A stretch of 6,112 bases of DNA, from NCBI GenBank assembly GCA_024762915.1, contig JANTGL010000167.1, forward strand, positions 1 to 6,112. The letters are read 5' to 3'. Each line of letters opens with the position of its first letter. Position 1 is the stretch's first letter. Position numbers and translations under genes: made by a program. The notes below the pieces were generated by a model. That model was not told the origin of the DNA. It worked only from the letters and a program-made list of their open reading frames with translations, and ran no database searches. Source of the DNA: Bacteroidales bacterium (GTDB taxonomy: Bacteria; Bacteroidota; Bacteroidia; Bacteroidales; JAADGE01). This document shows, piece after piece, positions 4,486 through 6,112 of the stretch.

Positions 4486-6112
4486 ATGCAACAACATATA
4501 TATTCAACAAACGGCGTTAAAAATGAACCCGTTTTGTCATACAAAGAAGGAACAAAAGAAAGAGAATTGCTCAAACAAGAACTTCAAAATGCGAGCACAC
4601 AAGTAAAAGATATTCCCATGATTATAAACGGTAAGGAAATCAGAACGAATAAAAAAATTGAAATCAGACCGCCGCATGAAATAAATCGGCTTCTCGGATA
4701 TTATCATAAAGGAGATGCAAGTCACGTACAATCAGCTATTCAGTCAGCACTTAATGCGAAAGAAAATTGGGAGAACATGCCTTGGGAACAACGAACATCA
4801 ATCTTTTTGAGAGCTGCCGGTTTAATAGCCGGACCTTATCGAGCCAAATTGAATGCCGCAACCATGTTGGGTCAATCCAAAAACGTGCATCAGGCAGAAA
4901 TTGATGCCGCCTGTGAATTAACGGATTTCTTGAGATTTAACGTTCAATATATGAACGATATATATAAGGTTCAGCCCCAATCGAACGAGCTCACGTTTAA
5001 CCGTTTTGACCAAAGACCTTTGGAAGGATTTGTATTTGCATTAACACCGTTTAATTTCACTGCCATTGCCGGAAATTTACCGACAGCACCCGCCATGGCA
5101 GGAAATACCGTTGTTTGGAAACCCTCAAATACACAAATTTATTCGGCAACAATTCTCATGGAAATTTTTAAAGAAGCCGGTTTGCCAGACGGGGTGATTA
5201 ATTTAATTTTTGTATCAGGTCCCGTTGCCGGAAAGGAGATTTTTTCTCATCCGGATTTTGCCGGTATTCATTTCACGGGTTCAACGGAAGTTTTTCAAAG
5301 CATTTGGAAAGAAATCGGAAATAACATTCATAACTATAAAAGTTATCCGAGAATTGTCGGCGAAACCGGCGGTAAAAATTTTGTTTTAGCACATCCTTCT
5401 TCGGAACCCGTACAAGTTGCAACGGCTTTAACAAGAGGAGCTTTCGAATATCAGGGACAAAAATGTTCCGCCGCATCACGCGCCTATTTACCGAAAAGTT
5501 TATGGCCTGAAATTCTTAAAGAAATTGATTGCGACCTTAAAAAAATGAAAATCGGTTCGGTTGAGGATTTTTCAAATTTCATAAATGCCGTTATTGATGA
5601 AGCTTCTTTTAACAGCTTGGTTTCCTATATTGAGAATGCAAAAAAGGATAAAGATGTTGAACTGTTGTTCGGCGGAAATTATGATAAATCAGAAGGGTAT
5701 TTTATTGAACCGACCGTTTTATTAACGACAAATCCGCATTATGTCACCATGGAAGAAGAACTGTTCGGACCCGTTTTAACAATTTATTTGTATGATGATG
5801 AAGACTTTGATAATGTCCTTAAGATCATTGATAAAACGTCAATTTACGGTCTGACGGGTTCTATTTTTTCCAAAGACAGAACTGCCGTTGAAAAAGCAAC
5901 ACGTATCTTACGACATGCAGCCGGAAATTTTTACATTAACGATAAACCGACCGGAGCCGTTGTTAATCAGCAACCTTTCGGCGGAGCCAGAGGTTCGGGA
6001 ACCAATGATAAAGCCGGTTCCTATTTAAATTTAATCCGATGGGTATCACCGCGCACCGTAAAAGAATGTTTTTTACCACCCGAAAGTTTTAAATATCCGT
6101 TTTTGGGAGACG
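4486..6112 (+). CDS. pruA: 1-pyrroline-5-carboxylate dehydrogenase (ALDH4 type), 3' end cut by the window
   Basis: The open frame from the ATG at 4486 runs 542 codons to the right edge without a stop. ALDH4 proteins of this type are about this long, so only a few C-terminal residues are probably missing. The enzyme oxidises L-glutamate 5-semialdehyde to glutamate with NAD+, the second step of proline breakdown, in the cytoplasm. ALDH motifs are all present: TPFNF with oxyanion-hole Asn190 (187-191), WKPS with cofactor Lys212, FTGS (263-266), GETGGKN with Glu293, QGQKCSAASR with catalytic Cys327, and ELFGP with Glu425. GSGTNDKAG (503-511) is the aldehyde anchor loop diagnostic of this subfamily (usually GTNDKPGG, so Ala replaces Pro here). 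It is free-standing, not part of a PutA fusion. No proline dehydrogenase gene is in view. The start has no Shine-Dalgarno sequence but an A-rich leader. It is divergent from the wtp operon and carries operator 3 in its promoter. Confidence 0.9.
   Translation, partial: MQQHIYSTNGVKNEPVLSYKEGTKERELLKQELQNASTQVKDIPMIINGKEIRTNKKIEIRPPHEINRLLGYYHKGDASHVQSAIQSALNAKENWENMPWEQRTSIFLRAAGLIAGPYRAKLNAATMLGQSKNVHQAEIDAACELTDFLRFNVQYMNDIYKVQPQSNELTFNRFDQRPLEGFVFALTPFNFTAIAGNLPTAPAMAGNTVVWKPSNTQIYSATILMEIFKEAGLPDGVINLIFVSGPVAGKEIFSHPDFAGIHFTGSTEVFQSIWKEIGNNIHNYKSYPRIVGETGGKNFVLAHPSSEPVQVATALTRGAFEYQGQKCSAASRAYLPKSLWPEILKEIDCDLKKMKIGSVEDFSNFINAVIDEASFNSLVSYIENAKKDKDVELLFGGNYDKSEGYFIEPTVLLTTNPHYVTMEEELFGPVLTIYLYDDEDFDNVLKIIDKTSIYGLTGSIFSKDRTAVEKATRILRHAAGNFYINDKPTGAVVNQQPFGGARGSGTNDKAGSYLNLIRWVSPRTVKECFLPPESFKYPFLGD

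Noticed and set aside
4537..5479. Minus-strand open frames at 4537-4731 and 5273-5479
   Set aside because: Both are antisense to the P5C dehydrogenase gene, which is supported across its length by ALDH motifs.

Overview
The window reads as chromosomal DNA from a member of the Bacteroidota. It is AT-rich with A/T-biased third positions and lacks clear Shine-Dalgarno sequences before most starts. It carries promoter elements of the Bacteroidota type (TTTG ... TAnnTTTG) and encodes a free-standing ALDH4-type pyrroline-5-carboxylate dehydrogenase. Genus cannot be told from the sequence alone.

Layout. A tightly packed minus-strand operon runs from about 4320 down to 219. Its genes, in transcription order, are a WtpA-type tungstate/molybdate-binding lipoprotein (3330-4304), an outer-membrane beta-barrel porin of the alginate-export-like type (2067-3326), the permease WtpB (1266-2063) and the ATPase WtpC (219-1265). 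Gaps between these genes are 0 to 3 bases. On the same strand, after a 48-base gap with its own operator and promoter, comes the 5' part of a ModE-type regulator (1-170, cut by the window edge). Divergently, on the plus strand, lies an almost complete pyrroline-5-carboxylate dehydrogenase gene (4486 to the right edge), probably missing only its last few codons. The control region between the divergent genes is 181 bases (4305-4485).

How the parts fit. The operon appears to encode a whole-envelope oxyanion uptake route: porin across the outer membrane, WtpA as binding protein, and WtpB/WtpC across the inner membrane. A metal-sensing ModE-like protein is encoded next door. The most notable signal is a 24-bp palindrome (CGATATG-N10-CATATCG, with at most one arm mismatch) present three times. 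It lies directly upstream of the regulator gene, of wtpA and of the dehydrogenase gene. In each copy the 10-base spacer contains a TAnnTTTG promoter element on the strand of the downstream gene. Arm sequence and spacing resemble the E. coli ModE operator as I recall it. The simplest reading is a local ModE-type regulon in which the regulator represses itself, the transporter and, unexpectedly, a proline-catabolism enzyme. I see no mobile element, CRISPR array, rRNA or tRNA gene, and no stretch over 300 bases without a gene.
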